NCBI GenBank assembly: GCA_036346375.1
Contig: CM070501.1
Span: 51,563,326 to 51,627,325, forward strand
Direction: 5' to 3'
DNA from: Guadua angustifolia
Lineage: Eukaryota; Streptophyta; Magnoliopsida; Poales; Poaceae
DNA length: 64,000 nt
Below are positions 43,195 to 54,500 of the stretch, one piece after another. Made by a program: the position numbers and the translations under genes. The notes under the pieces were generated by a model. That model was not told the DNA's origin. It did no database searches and worked only from the letters and a program-made list of their open reading frames with translations. Position 1 is the first letter of the stretch. Every line of letters starts with the position of its first letter.

Positions 43195-45090
43195 TCACAG
43201 AAATCGCCAACATTTGTTCCACAGCTTCATGCTTAAGTAACGATGTAACTGAACTTCATGGATTGTAGGACAACTACGAGTGTTGGGCTGAATTCCTTGC
43301 AACTGAACCTTCTGAGATTTATAGCAAAACGATAATGTTTTCTGCCCCCAATGAATTTCCATGGGACTGTTCTCTTCCAGCCAATCCATTCCAAGAATTA
43401 TATCATACCCACACAAAAGTAAAACTTTCAAATCAGACATAAAGGTGTAGCCCTGACATAGCCAGTGACAGCGTGGAATCACGAACACACACTCTAGTAC
43501 ACCTCCATCAGCAACTCTAACTCGAATTGGTTGGATCATCTTCTGAACATCGGTCATAAAAGGTAACAGATGACTCCCAATGTAACTGCCTGAGCTTCCG
43601 GAGTCGACCAACATCAACACATCTTGACACTGTACAAATCCTTTGAGCCGTATGGTCCGGCCACCTTCAGACCCAGAGAGAGCTTCACAGGATATAGCCA
43701 ACATTTGATGATCAACTGATGGCTGGCCCTTACTCACTGACGCACATTCCGGAGGTTCCGATAACACTTCATCGTCTACCTCCTTGGACAGCGCCCACAT
43801 TTCCTCCACCACATGCAGGGGTACAGTCGCTGCACACCGATGACTATGTCCCCACCGTTCACCACATTTATAACATAATCCTTTTGCTTTCCGGTATGCC
43901 ATCAGGGTAGACATGCGGTCATCAGAGGTTCGTGATCGAGGCACCATCAAAGGCTTCTTATCTTCAGTTGTAACCACAGTGACTGACTTTGGTACTGGAG
44001 GCGGTGGAATTGGCATTGGTCGGCCGAATGATTTTCCCGGCATGCCCACATCGACACGACGACTTTCTCGTCGAGGTTGTATCATCAGTACGTCCTCCTG
44101 TAAAAGAGCAAGAGCACTAGCAGTATCTAGGTCCTTGGGACGTTGAATTACAACAATTGAGTGTATCTCATCTTTTAATCCATCTATGAACCGAGCAGTA
44201 AGAAACTCAGGATGTAAAGTATTGTCGTAAGCTAACAATTGGTGCACCAACGTGTCAAATTGTTCAATGTATTCTGTTACACTGTTAATCTGGTGTATGT
44301 GGAAAAATTTGCGCACTAAAGAGCTATACTGATCTCTGCCAAACCGGTTTGTTAATGCCATCCCTAGTTCTTTCCAACTCATATTAAGAACCTTACTATC
44401 CAATGACTGTAACCAGAAAATAGCAGGACCCTCAAAGTTTAATGTCGCCAACCTAACCCATACTTCCTCAGGGACAGAGTAGAATTCAAAATAAGTTTCA
44501 CAGCGTCTTTTCCATAGCTTTGGGTTCGATCCATCAAAAGCAGGAAGGCTAATTTGAGGTAAATTAGGTCCAAGATTCTGAGCCACCGAGTTGAAAGTAG
44601 AACCCAATGATGGAGGAGACTGAAATTGACGAAAAGCACTAGGCGTATGCATATGGTTACCTGTGACCGGAGGAGGCACCAGGGCATCTCCGGCCCTAGC
44701 GCCCGCACTCCGGTGGAAATGGCTCTCGCGGTAGCCGATTGGCCCGGACGTCGTGATGATCGGAGACACTTCCTGATGGGCGGAAGAAGACGTCCCTTGT
44801 CCCCCTTTCGATTGGTCTTGATCAAAGGGAAACTGCGCCAACACCTTGCCGATTTGCTGCTTCAAATCTACCACGGTCGAATGCAGTTCGCTCACCCGAT
44901 TCTCCACCTTAGGTTTCCACTCCTCCAATTGCTCGTGATCTTCGGCCAGCTTCCGCAAGGAATCATCGACTCGCCGAATGTATTGCTGAACATCAGCCAC
45001 CATCGACCGGGTTTCATCTTCCTTTTTGCTATTATCCTCCATCTTGGCCAGAATCGTCGCCAGCGGGTCGTCTGGCCGAGGCGGCGCCAT
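43195..45090 (-). CDS. Gag and protease of the chromovirus
   Basis: Starts at the ATG at 45090 (APPRPDDPLATILAKME) and runs 631 codons. A coiled-coil-like N-terminus is followed by retrotransposon gag (ISLPAFDGSNPKLWKRRCET, FFHIHQINSVTEYIEQFDTL), a CX2CX5HX3C zinc knuckle (CYKCGERWGHSHRC) and a retropepsin with LVDSGSSGSYIG and DIILGMDWLEENSP. The frame breaks near 43225. A 61-codon piece in another frame (43222-43037; VIQQSKTGTDTHPSIVQLVEEFDHIF, GLPPRREFDHAI) is the linker to RT. It ends in TGA at 43037, consistent with CGA-to-TGA decay, followed by a one-base shift into pol. So there are at least two frameshifts and one stop. Confidence 0.9.
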   Translation of the reverse strand: MAPPRPDDPLATILAKMEDNSKKEDETRSMVADVQQYIRRVDDSLRKLAEDHEQLEEWKPKVENRVSELHSTVVDLKQQIGKVLAQFPFDQDQSKGGQGTSSSAHQEVSPIITTSGPIGYRESHFHRSAGARAGDALVPPPVTGNHMHTPSAFRQFQSPPSLGSTFNSVAQNLGPNLPQISLPAFDGSNPKLWKRRCETYFEFYSVPEEVWVRLATLNFEGPAIFWLQSLDSKVLNMSWKELGMALTNRFGRDQYSSLVRKFFHIHQINSVTEYIEQFDTLVHQLLAYDNTLHPEFLTARFIDGLKDEIHSIVVIQRPKDLDTASALALLQEDVLMIQPRRESRRVDVGMPGKSFGRPMPIPPPPVPKSVTVVTTEDKKPLMVPRSRTSDDRMSTLMAYRKAKGLCYKCGERWGHSHRCAATVPLHVVEEMWALSKEVDDEVLSEPPECASVSKGQPSVDHQMLAISCEALSGSEGGRTIRLKGFVQCQDVLMLVDSGSSGSYIGSHLLPFMTDVQKMIQPIRVRVADGGVLECVFVIPRCHWLCQGYTFMSDLKVLLLCGYDIILGMDWLEENSPMEIHWGQKTLSFCYKSQKVQLQGIQPNTRSCPTIHEVQLHRYLSMKLWNKCWRFL

Positions 45091-45937
45091 GGCTCCGGAT
45101 CTGGCTTGCAGGCGAGTAAAATGGGGATGTTCTGCCGCCAGATTTGCAGCAAAAACTGGCTCTGATACTAGATGTGAGGGAACTAGTATAAGCTCAACTC
45201 GATTTGGGGTAGATGGTATAGAAACTCTCAACAGGATCTACAGTTTCCTCCGCCGCCCAGTTCGCCTATCTTTCAGGAGCCAAGAACTCAATACGCCGCC
45301 GCCTGACTTGTCTCATTCGCCCCCTTTTCTATTTATATGGAACTTACAGTTAACTTCCCAATTAGACACACTAAACCAGTATTACACCATTCACTGTTAA
45401 TACTACTTGCTTATCCATTCTGGGCCGATGACTCGTGGGTTTGGCTTGAAGTTGCGATCCGTCCTCCGAGTTGGGCCTCCAGGTATTGAACGTAAATTCC
45501 CAGCTTGCATCTTCTGTCTTGGCGCCACCGTCTCTGAAGCTACTTCCTCCGCTTGGCGCCTCGGACGAATGCTGGCAAGACATCACTAAAAATAACTCAT
45601 ACAATGGATCGCCTATATAGTTGTCTGTGATGGTCTCTCATTCAATTAACGGGTTTTCTATACAATGGTACACAAAATATAAACCTGTCTATAAAACTGT
45701 CTGTTAAATAGTAAACAGTAACTTTCTCTCTCCTTCTTCTCCCTCCTCTATATATCACTTAAAATCCTATGTAACATCTCTTATAGACAGCTGACTGTGA
45801 ACCATTGTACATACCTTTAAGTGGCGTGGTTAGTTGACGTTAATGTTAACCATACAGAGCACGGGAGAGGCCATTTCGAGTTTAAACGGCGATGGTAGGG
45901 AGGCACGAGACGGAGGGTGTAACTTGAGCGGCTAATA

Positions 45938-46101
45938 ACGCGTTTGGTTCACTTTGACGCGCAGCGAGCGCAGCTCACTCGAGCTCGCCCGCGAAGCGGC
46001 GCGTCTGCGTCTCTCGCAGCGTCTGGCGTCTCCGCGCGTTTTGGCCTTAGCTGCAGCAGTCGAGCCAGGCCACGCGCTATCGATGCAGGCAACCAAACGG
46101 C
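45938..46101. mobile_element. hAT-like MITE, 164 bp, GC-rich
   Basis: Ends ACGCGTTTGGTT and, in reverse complement, GCCGTTTGGTT, flanked by GGCTAATA (45930-45937) and GGCTCATA (46102-46109), 7 of 8 matching. The interior is rich in GCG/CGC. Confidence 0.55.
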
Positions 46102-46109
46102 GGCTCATA

Positions 46110-46329
46110 CGCGGTCATGAATCGTGATCGGGCGGGCGAGCGCGATCGGGGAACCAAGCAAATGCATAAACCACACATGGGCTATGGCCTTGGGGTCGGC
46201 TGGCAAGCGGTGTCGCATGCGAGGTTTAAACTGCGTCTTTGGTGATCCTTTGAGAATGAGAAGCTCTCGGTTGCACGAATGGATCTGCTGGTCCGTCCGT
46301 GGAGGTTGGCACGACTGTGGACTGCCTGC
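46110..46329. other. intergenic, nothing recognised
   Basis: Short noncoding stretch between two elements. Confidence 0.4.
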
Positions 46330-48248
46330 TAAAGTGCTAATGGTATAGAATCCAATGCATTTCTAACCCAAAACATAACAACAAGTTACATTATCCCAAA
46401 TCAACCCAATCCACTAATCATTCCTTAGGATCCAAACCAATTCAAGTCACATGACACTTCAACCTAAACCAAACCAACCCATTTTCCTAATATAGCTTCA
46501 TACAAATTTCTCGACACATCTCCAACCTATTTCCCTAATTTGTTTTTTCCCAACTAAGTTATTTATTTTCTTTGAATACTAAATGTAATATAATCAAAAA
46601 TAAATTAAATAATTGTGAAATCGATAAAAAAATGCAAATATTTTTTAAAAATTCAAATAAATTAGAGAAATCCCATAAATTAAAAAAGTTTAAAAGTAGG
46701 GAAAAGGAGAAAAATCCAAATAATTAAGAAAAAACAAAAAAACTCATGAAAGTCGGGAATAAGAGGACGACAGCGGGAAAGGGTTGGCGAGCTAAGGAAG
46801 AGAGGGTGGTGGTAGGTAATCGTAGGAGGGCTGGAGAGGAGACGACAGCGATAGGAAAGCACAGGTAAGCCGGAAGGAGAGAGTGGCGGTGGAAAGCGTG
46901 GGAGAGCTGAGAGGAGAGGGCAATAGAGAAATTTGTTTAGATGATGCAAGGGTTTGAGGTGAAGCACCTAGCTCACGCCCATGGTTTGAACCACATTTGC
47001 CCCCACTGGTTGAAACAATTCAGAACCCGAAAATTTAGAATCTACACTAAACCAAACCATTTGCATTGCAAACCCAACCCTAGGGTTCAAAATTTTGGTG
47101 AAATTTCGTGAAATCTCGGATTTCAAGTGGGGCGAAATTCAAAATCCAGGCGGAATGAAGAAATTTAAAAATTAGGGTTTGCTATAGTGATTTTGGTAAA
47201 GTTCAGCAAGATTTTGGGTTTTTAGACCGATTTTGAAGTATTTTAGACCGATTTTGATATATTTTGGATCGGATTTAGTATATTCACACGTGCTCCACAC
47301 CCTGTCCCATCCGCCCTGCTCCGCCTCCCAAAAATCCCCCTTTCCCGCACATCCTCCCACTACGCTAGCCTAAAACCTTAGCTCCCGTCCTTCATGCCCC
47401 GCCCATGGCCTCCGACGCCAAGCTCGCCTCCCCTGCCCCCGTAGATCCACCCGCCAACGACACCAAGGACGCGGAGCCTGAGACCGAGGAGAAAAAGGAG
47501 GACGAGGAGGAGCCGCATCCCGAGAGGAAGCGGGGGAGGAGGAAGAAGGGAGAGGCGGAGAAAGTAGCGCCGACCACCCCCACGATAGAGAGGCCGTCCA
47601 AGGAGAGGAAGATGATCGAGAGGTACTTGAGCTCACCCCACGAGTCGCGCCCACTAAGGATGACAGCGAGCTTGGCCGCTAACAGGCAGTGGCCTTGCGA
47701 ACTCTGCAAGCAGATCGGCTCGTCAGTGGTCACGAGCTCCTGCACCTTAGGTGTGGCTACTAGAGCGAGCGTGAGGAAGATGGCCTCCAGGATCTGGATC
47801 TTCTCCATGGCCAAGCGCGAGGAAGATGGCCTCTAAGAGTGAGTATGAGGAAGCACCCCCCAAGGTGGAGAGGCCATCCAGGGAGAGGAAGATGGCCTCC
47901 AAGATCCGGATCTGCTGGCTGTGGGTTCCATCGAGGCTTCGGATCCGGGCCACCAAAATTTAAACAAAATTTCAGTCAATTTGGCTAAAATTTCGATGAT
48001 TTCAGCTGAAATTTCATATTTGCCAGCCTAGAAAATATTGGATTTAAAATTTTATTTTTGAATTTCAGCCGCTGACCAAAATTTTCAGATTTCAACTGCC
48101 CCGAGATGTGGTTCGAAAACGAAATTCGAACCTTGCTGAACCCACACCAAACCATTAAAGGCCTTAGCCCATTCCCACCCATCCAAAACCAATCCAAATT
48201 AAAACCAATCCATTCAACCCATTGCCACCCAAATCATTAGCATCCCTA
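46330..48248. mobile_element. probable hAT-type element carrying a DEK-like gene fragment
   Basis: The left end TAAAGTGCTAATGG at 46330 pairs with TAGGGATGCTAATGA read from 48248 on the minus strand. Both ends are followed by AACC(A/C)AA(T/A)CCA-type subterminal repeats (46370-46500; 48130-48240). The flanking 8-mers do not match, so boundaries are tentative. Inside, AGGGTTCAAAATTTTGG (47090) and an inverted counterpart near 48130 may bound a second, nested element that holds the DEK-like segment. Confidence 0.5.
47405..47700 (+). pseudogene. DEK-like chromatin protein fragment
   Basis: From an ATG at 47405: MASDAKLASPAPVDPPAND, an acidic tract (ETEEKKEDEEEPHP), a basic tract (RKRGRRKKGE) and TPTIERPSKERKMIERY. 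The order acidic, basic, then (E/D)RP(S/T)(K/R)ERK-x-(V/I)ERY is what I recall for the N-terminus of plant DEK-domain chromatin proteins. After ERY the similarity stops, and a second partial copy (VERPSRERKMASK, near 47860) follows. It lacks the SAP and DEK domains. It is probably a captured, rearranged first exon. Confidence 0.55.
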
Positions 48249-48575
48249 GTTGCTCTAGAAGGCTGCCACTTGTTACGCGTGGGTGCTCAGAGCGTAGAGT
48301 ACTTTAGACGCATTAGACTCGGCTGGTCTCGTCAGAACACATCATGCTTTATTATTTAATTGAAGGAGCAAATATTTGTGTTAAAACTTTGACAATGAGC
48401 TTAAAAGTTAAGCAAAATTACTGTTCAGTGGGTGCTAGCCGCAAAGATAAGCAGCAATTCAACTATAAAAAAGTTCAGGGTTCATTGAACCACCCTGACC
48501 TTTGGTAGCGAGCGATCAATGGTGGCAAGGCAGTGAGTACGCCGATGGCTATGGGTTTGCCTATCGGGATGTTAA
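48249..48575. other. intergenic, nothing recognised
   Basis: No gene or paired repeat ends identified. Confidence 0.4.
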
Positions 48576-48982
48576 GCTCCAGTTTGAAATGGCTTTAGTT
48601 TCGATTTTTTTTTCTCGAAGCCGAAAGGTGTTTTAAATGGCTAACTTCTTTGCAATCGAAAGCTAAAAGCTAGCAACTTATTTGCATTAGGAGAAACTGA
48701 ATGCTAATCTGGGTAGCTTCTCACGGTTTTGATGGGTTAGGATTCTGACTTTGCCATTAAAGTTGAATAAAATTACCCCATCTACCAAAAATAAAATCCC
48801 AAACCCCACTACTCTCACTCTCATTCCCGACATACACCTCTCACACCTAAAAGCTACAGTAAAAATTGGACTGTCAAACACCAAACCTTTTCAGCCTAAT
48901 CATTTAGACATGCAACCTTTTAGCCATATAATCTAGTCGAAAACTACTTTTTAGAAATGTTACAATCATATCAAATAGGACC
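48576..48982. mobile_element. Tourist-like MITE, 407 bp, diverged
   Basis: Ends GCTCCAGTTTGAAATGG and, in reverse complement, GGTCCTATTTGATATG, with TAA on both sides (48573-48575, 48983-48985). The interior has many AAAGCTA/TAGCTTT-like words. Inverted-repeat match is about 12 of 17. Confidence 0.5.
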
Positions 48983-49128
48983 TAAGTGAAGTGGGTGGGT
49001 GACTAACACTGATCCCATGAGTTGGGTTTGATTTTGGGAGTAGGGCGTGATAGGGTACGTATGTAGTAGGTTGTGTTATCACACATCGCTAGCCACTGAA
49101 GGTAGCAACAGCTCGCGGGATGGTGGGA

Positions 49129-49614
49129 TAGAGATGGCAACGGATTGGGTTAGGTGTGGGTTTTACAAAACCCGACTCGACCCGAAACCCGAATTGAAAA
49201 ACTTGATCTGAACCCGAATACCCTATCGGGTAAAAAACTATACATGAACCCGAACCCGGCGGGTACCCGAAATCCGACGGGTACCCACGGGTTTGTGTAG
49301 TATGGATGGTAATAGGTTGGGTCGGGTGTGGGTTTTGCAAAACCCGACCCGACAAGAAACCCGAACCCAAAAATCCGAGCTGAACCTGGCGGGTACCTGA
49401 AATCCGACCCCAAACGCGATAGGTACCCGGAACCCGACGGGTACCCGATGGGTATGTGCGGTATTTCGGGTACCGGCGGGTGAAAATTAAAACCCGAACC
49501 CATTTCGGATAACCGACCCGAAAAACCCGTGAGTAAAAATTAAAACCCGAACCTGACCCGATCGGGTATAAAACCCGTGGGTACCCAAACCCACGGGTAT
49601 AATTGCCTTCCCTA
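49129..49614. mobile_element. hAT-type non-autonomous element, 486 bp
   Basis: Ends TAGAGATGGCAACGG and, in reverse complement, TAGGGAAGGCAATTATAC, with an 8-bp flank TGGTGGGA / CGGTGGGA (49121-49128, 49615-49622; one mismatch). The interior is a run of GGGTACCCG, AACCCGACCC and GGGTCGGGT words, including a second internal start (GGATGGTAATAGGTTGGGTC, 49302) that suggests internal duplication. Same style as the ends of BED-finger hAT elements. Confidence 0.82.
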
Positions 49615-49751
49615 CGGTGGGAGCTTGAGGAGTAATAGAGGCCATTTACATTTTTAGGCTAGCCTGGTCTAAAAACCTAGCCCATTTGCATTTTTAGGCC
49701 AGTCTGATTCAAAACCTGGACAGACTCAAGCCCATTAACAGCCCTATGTAG

Positions 49752-51000
49752 CTTCGGGTGTCGAGCCTGATGAGTGACTCGCCGTAAGTGCTGGTGTTGT
49801 ACTGCGACATGCACTGCAACAACAAGAGCTCCATCCTTGAGGCCATGTGCTTCCGTCTCGACCACCATTTGTCCTCTTGTACTGACCTCGCCTTCTTGCA
49901 GTTGCAGTTCCCGCAGATGTTCCACAACCTCCGCAGCAACATCTACGCCAACGAGCTCAGAACAATCTTCTCGGCAATTAACCCATACCTGATCATGCCA
50001 TGCGTGATCATGTGACATGAAGCGCTTATGTACGCTGTTTGTTTGCTCTCTGCACTGCAAATGCAAATGTAGGTCAGGTTCTTGTACCAGTCGGTGGTGG
50101 AGGACTAGCTACTTCACCGGCTTCCGGAAGCTCTACTGCCGAGGGTGGACGCCCGTCTTCTCTCTTCTGCTACCCGTCGTCGCGCGAGGCCGCCGTTCCT
50201 CGGCAACGTCGCTACGAACCTCGATCAACGACGTGCTGGTACATAACAAGCGGTGGATGTCCGGCCTGCTCGCCGTCGGTGTCTCCAAGTACTGCCCCGT
50301 CACCTTCCCAAAGTCAGTCGCTATCTCCACACATCAGAGCATATGACCTTCGCCTAACTACGCGTTCGTCGCCTTGCCTTTGGTGTGCTATGCCACAATC
50401 CCGCAGCTCTACTTCTTCGGCGCCGTCTCGCTGTTCCCCAAGATGATCCGTCCATCAGCTAGTAGTGCCTGCGATGAAATCTTGATTTCTTCAAATGGAT
50501 CTGATTGTAAATGCAATGATCGTCGACGCGCGTGTAGGTCTCGAGTCCGTGGTTCGTTTCCGTCTTCGTGTCGTCGTCGATGCAGCACCTGATCGAGGTG
50601 CCGGTCTCGAAGCGGAGGCCGGCGGTGAGGACGTGGTGGAACGAGCGGAGGTTCTGGATGCTCAGCGTGGTCACCGGCCAGCTCTTCGCCTGCCTCAGCG
50701 TCTTCCTGAACCTCATCGGAGTGGGGACCGTGGACTTCGACCTGACGAGCAAGGCGTTCGACGACAAGCTGTACCGGGACGGCGTGTTCGACTTCACCGG
50801 GTTGTCGACGCTGCTGCTCCCGGAAACCACGCTCTGCGTGCTCAACGCCCCGGCGCTCGTCGGAGGGACCTGGAAGACGATCAGCAGAGGTTACGTGTGT
50901 TGGCGAGCTGTTCGCGCGGTTCTTCGTCCTCTGCTACATCGAAGCACTCACCAACCGCTGCTAGAAGGGATGTTCCTTAGGCACTCTACCTGCTTGGTTA
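49752..51000 (+). pseudogene. cellulose-synthase-like E (CslE) pseudogene, C-terminal half
   Basis: Exon-like pieces in order: VLVLYCDMHCNNKSSILEA with FPQMFHNLRSNIYANELRT (49785-49970); LYCRGWTPVFS and NDVLVHNKRWMSGLLAVGVS with YCPVTFPKS (50130-50320); CYATIPQLYFFGAVSLFPK (50385-50445); MQHLIEVPVSKRR with TWWNERRFWMLSVVTGQLFA, LLLPETTLCVLNAPALVGG and PLLEGMFLR (50568-50975). This is the family-2 glycosyltransferase core through the C-terminal membrane helices. Lesions: TAA at 49785, several frame changes, the DCD motif reads YCD, and the QxxRW motif reads HNKRW. A CslE enzyme would act in the Golgi on cell-wall glucan; this copy cannot. CslE rather than CslG is a judgement from the C-terminal wording. 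Confidence 0.75.
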
Positions 51001-51053
51001 AAGCACTTCAAAAGGCGATATATGCTGGCTAGCGTCTCTCCTGCTGCTTCTTG

Positions 51054-51122
51054 CATACATACATACATACATACATACATACATACATACATACATACAT
51101 ACATACATACATACATACATAC

Positions 51123-51161
<39 letters not shown>
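51054..51161. repeat. compound microsatellite (CATA)n(GA)n
   Basis: About 18 uninterrupted CATA units (51054-51126) followed by about 17 GA units (51127-51161). Perfect units suggest high current variability. It lies between the 3' ends of the CslE relic and eIF4E. Confidence 0.97.
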
Positions 51162-51163
<2 letters not shown>

Positions 51164-51540
51164 GTTTGGCAATGAAAACAACTATGATTCAAAGTCCAAA
51201 CTCCAAACTCGCATGGTATATACAGTATTTAGTTCAGAGTAATTTGCTATATGCTCTATGGCTTTGACCATGCATCGCTTGTATTCTCCAACTCACAAAC
51301 TTTCCACACTACAGTTTAGGCACAACTGAACAATTACAAGAAAGTGCGCTTTAGTTCACAGAACAGCGAGGGGAACACTTGTGGAGTGCAGCGATAGATT
51401 CAACATGTTAGGTAATGTTTAAACAATTCACAGCAATAGATAGCCTCAAACGACGGCATTCAAACGCAACAGCTACAACTAGTGCATCGAAGAAAACCAC
51501 CCTACAGGTAGGCCTGCTACTCAGGATGCGAGTACTAAGG

Positions 51541-54500
51541 CTAAACTGTGTAGCGATTCTTGGCAACTTTGTCCAACTTTTTCGCATCATCCTGCGACAA
51601 AAAGAAGCCATGTCAGAGACGGTATCCAGGACATAAGGAAGAAATACGGACTTAAGCACTACTCACATGAACGATGAATCCAATGGAGTCCTTGTAATCC
51701 AGAAACTCCTTCCACTGCTTCCCGATACTTATCTGACATAAAAGGAAGGAATATGTTCAGCACGTCTGGCCTAGCTAGGAGAATCAATGTTAATAATGCT
51801 GAGGATCCAGACAACTAGCGAACAAACATACGCTTTTGTACTCATGGACCACCAACCTACCCTAATATCTAAATGTTCTAAACATTTTAGGATGCCATTG
51901 CGATACTAATGCTGCACCAGTTATACATAAAATGCTAAAACAGTAAAACATACAGCAGGAGTGTAACACTAAGAAATGAATAAACGTTGCAATTTCAACT
52001 CGATAGCCAAAACATATAAACTTCGGTTAAAACAATTCAACAATTTTATATAGCATAATGTTGTATTTTAGCTGAAATAATGAAGCTTTGCCCTGGGACA
52101 AACTTATCTAGGAAATTACAAAAGCATAGTACACCCAAAATAACAATTCTTTCAGAACTAAGTTTATCAAAATATGTTCTGCCCATTGGAGTACCCCATA
52201 TATATAAATCGAGAACCTTCTTAAAGTAGAGAAATTCATTGCCACAGGCACACATTGTAAGGGGCCCCACAGAGCAAGATCAGAGTTTTATTATACACTT
52301 ACTTTTTAAAAGTGTACACATGCTTGCTTTGAGCATTCAAACATGATTATTTGAATTTATGCTATGGTAAATTATCAGAAAAACATGGTGCAAGTTAGAA
52401 TACATGCAAAGAACTTCAATTGAACACTTGTACCTGAGCAGCTTCATTAGCAGCATTTTTTGTCCAGATAGCTATCCTTTCCTGTTTCGCACGCACGCTA
52501 ACAACTGCTCCATAAATTTCATCACCATAATCGAATTGTTCGCCAATCATTGCCAATAACTAAGATTCGGGGATTAAAGTGGAGATTATACTAAAGATAA
52601 CTGGGCAAAATAAATAAGCTTCTATAATGCAAAGAAAATGCTTACAGTATGCAACCACATTGTGTCAGATTTTCCTCTGCCACAGCTGATGGTCCATTTA
52701 CCACCATTAGCACAAATGGGGTCTTCCCATTTTGGCTCAATCTTGTTCCTGAAGCAATGGAGGTCGGCTCCCACAACCAACTTGCTAGGGTGATGAATAT
52801 TGTTGTATAGGCTGAAAAATCACCCTATTTATCAGTTCACTCTTATGGAATACATAAAAAGGCGATAGCTAAATCTGAAGCAGGACGTAAAGGAATGAAG
52901 CAAATTGTCAAAATGAACATCAACAAATTCCTCAAGCAAGCTATTAGAAGAGACAACTCATCCTGAATGATACATAAACATTTTGATAGTCCTCAAAGCT
53001 CGTATTTCAACATAAAAAAACAATCACTCCACTAAGAAAATATACACAAAGTACTTATCCTGATAAAAAGGTCAAGCTAAGACGCTAATTTTCAATATGT
53101 GCTACTTGGGTTCTCCTGTATTATTGGTGTTAGTGTATGTTATTTCCTTTCAAGTTTTCTGTTTTCGTCTACCAAATCCTGTGTGTATCGAGCTAGTGCA
53201 AAAAACTCATTTAAGAATTTTGTTAGGCCTGACATGAATTGATATCTTTTGTGAGTAATGGAAGAATTCCCAATCTTGGAAGAGGCAACCCAGAGAGTGA
53301 GCCAATGCACTATTAGTGCACAACTATTCAGCTCAGCTCAGTGGATTATCTCAAACATCTGAACAAATATATTTTGATCTGTAGTATGAGGCTCAAATTA
53401 CTCATAAAATTAGAGCCATGAAACAGGATCTCTTGCTTGTAGTACTAGCTAGCAATGAAGTACAGACCATTCAATGTGGCATCGTACCATGCTATCCAAC
53501 AAGCAGCTCATACACATGAATGGAAGTTGAAAGCTGGTCAGCAATGGCATGCAACGTGGCAAATAAAAGATAACAAATGTGTCAGACTATTGGCAAGATG
53601 TCTCCATAAAATAAACAAAGCATCACATAAATTTTTAAATGGATCTGACTTTCATTTCTTTAAATATGTAGAAGCTTAGTCAAAATAGCCTAGAATTGAC
53701 ACCGCGATAAAACCAGGCAAGAAATATTTCTGGTATGACAGAAAAAAATGTCAAAATGCATAGTGTGATAAGAGGGATACAAATAGCAAGAAATGGAAAA
53801 AAAGTCAACTAGCAATATCCTAAGCCATGATCTCTAATAAGGGCCCGTTCGGTAGAGCTCCAACTCCCAAATTCTTGTCCAGAGGAGCTGGAGCTCTATC
53901 GAACGCCCTCAGCTCCCTCGCGTAAATTCTTGGATCCCGTTGGAGCGATTCTCCAAAATGCACTAAGCACAAGGAGCGGCCTCAAGCTTGCTACCCGTGA
54001 GAATCACCAGGCGCATCGCCTCCTCGCATCCCACGTCGAGTGCCGCCTCCCTGCCTACCACGCCGCCTCCCCGCGTCGCCTCCCCCGCATCAACCACCGC
54101 CTCCCCGCCTCCCGCGTCGCCTCTCCGCCCTGCTTCCCCACGTCGACCGCCACCTCCCCACCTCTCGCACCGCCAAGGTACGGCTCTCCTCTCTCCCATC
54201 TCTCACGAATCCCCTCTGTTCCCTCTCCCGAATCCCTTCTTCCCTCAAGAATCTGGAGCCAACTCTAGCCAAACACTCTCTAAACTACTCCTGATTCCTC
54301 AGAAAATCAGAATCAAGAGGAGTTGGAGCAGAATTTTGGAGGAGCAGGAGTTAGAGCCCTTCCGAACAGGCCCTAAGTAATAAGTATGCCCAAAGGGACA
54401 CCAGAGAATTCCCAAAGCAGAACTATTAATCCAACTTAAGACAATGTAAATGGAACATAAGAATAACCAGTAAGATGAATGCTCAGACATGGCTATAAAT

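Larger units (their letters stand above)
39904..45577 (-). mobile_element. complete Gypsy retrotransposon, Reina-like chromovirus, 5.67 kb
   Basis: Two 405-bp LTRs (39904-40308 and 45173-45577; minus-strand view TGTCAGCATTCGTCC...CCCTCACA) are flanked by AGACA (39899-39903, 45578-45582). They differ at six positions, all transitions by eye, about 1.5%. The minus-strand primer site TAGTATCAGAGCCAG lies inside the 5' LTR and the polypurine tract AAGGGAGGGCAGA before the 3' LTR. Gene order gag-protease-RT-RNaseH-integrase-chromodomain is complete. Short LTRs, small size and the chromodomain suggest the Reina clade; RT phylogeny would be needed to fix that. Confidence 0.95.
39850..45816. mobile_element. 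Tourist-like MITE copy 2 (TAGACAG family), split by the Gypsy element
   Basis: The left part (39850-39903, GAGAATGTATAGACGACA) and right part (45583-45816, with TAGTTGTCTGTGATG, CTGTCTATAAAACTGTCTG, AGCTGACTGTGAACCATT) together match the MITE at 11867-12160. They are separated only by the Gypsy insertion and its AGACA duplication. Flanks TTA at 39847-39849 and 45817-45819 fit a PIF/Harbinger target site. Confidence 0.7.

Noticed and set aside
49089..49503. Minus-strand glycine/phenylalanine-rich frames
   Set aside because: Translation of the GGGTACCCG subterminal repeats of a hAT-type element.
51022..51267. Frames encoding repeats of histidine-threonine-tyrosine-isoleucine
   Set aside because: Direct translation of the CATA microsatellite.
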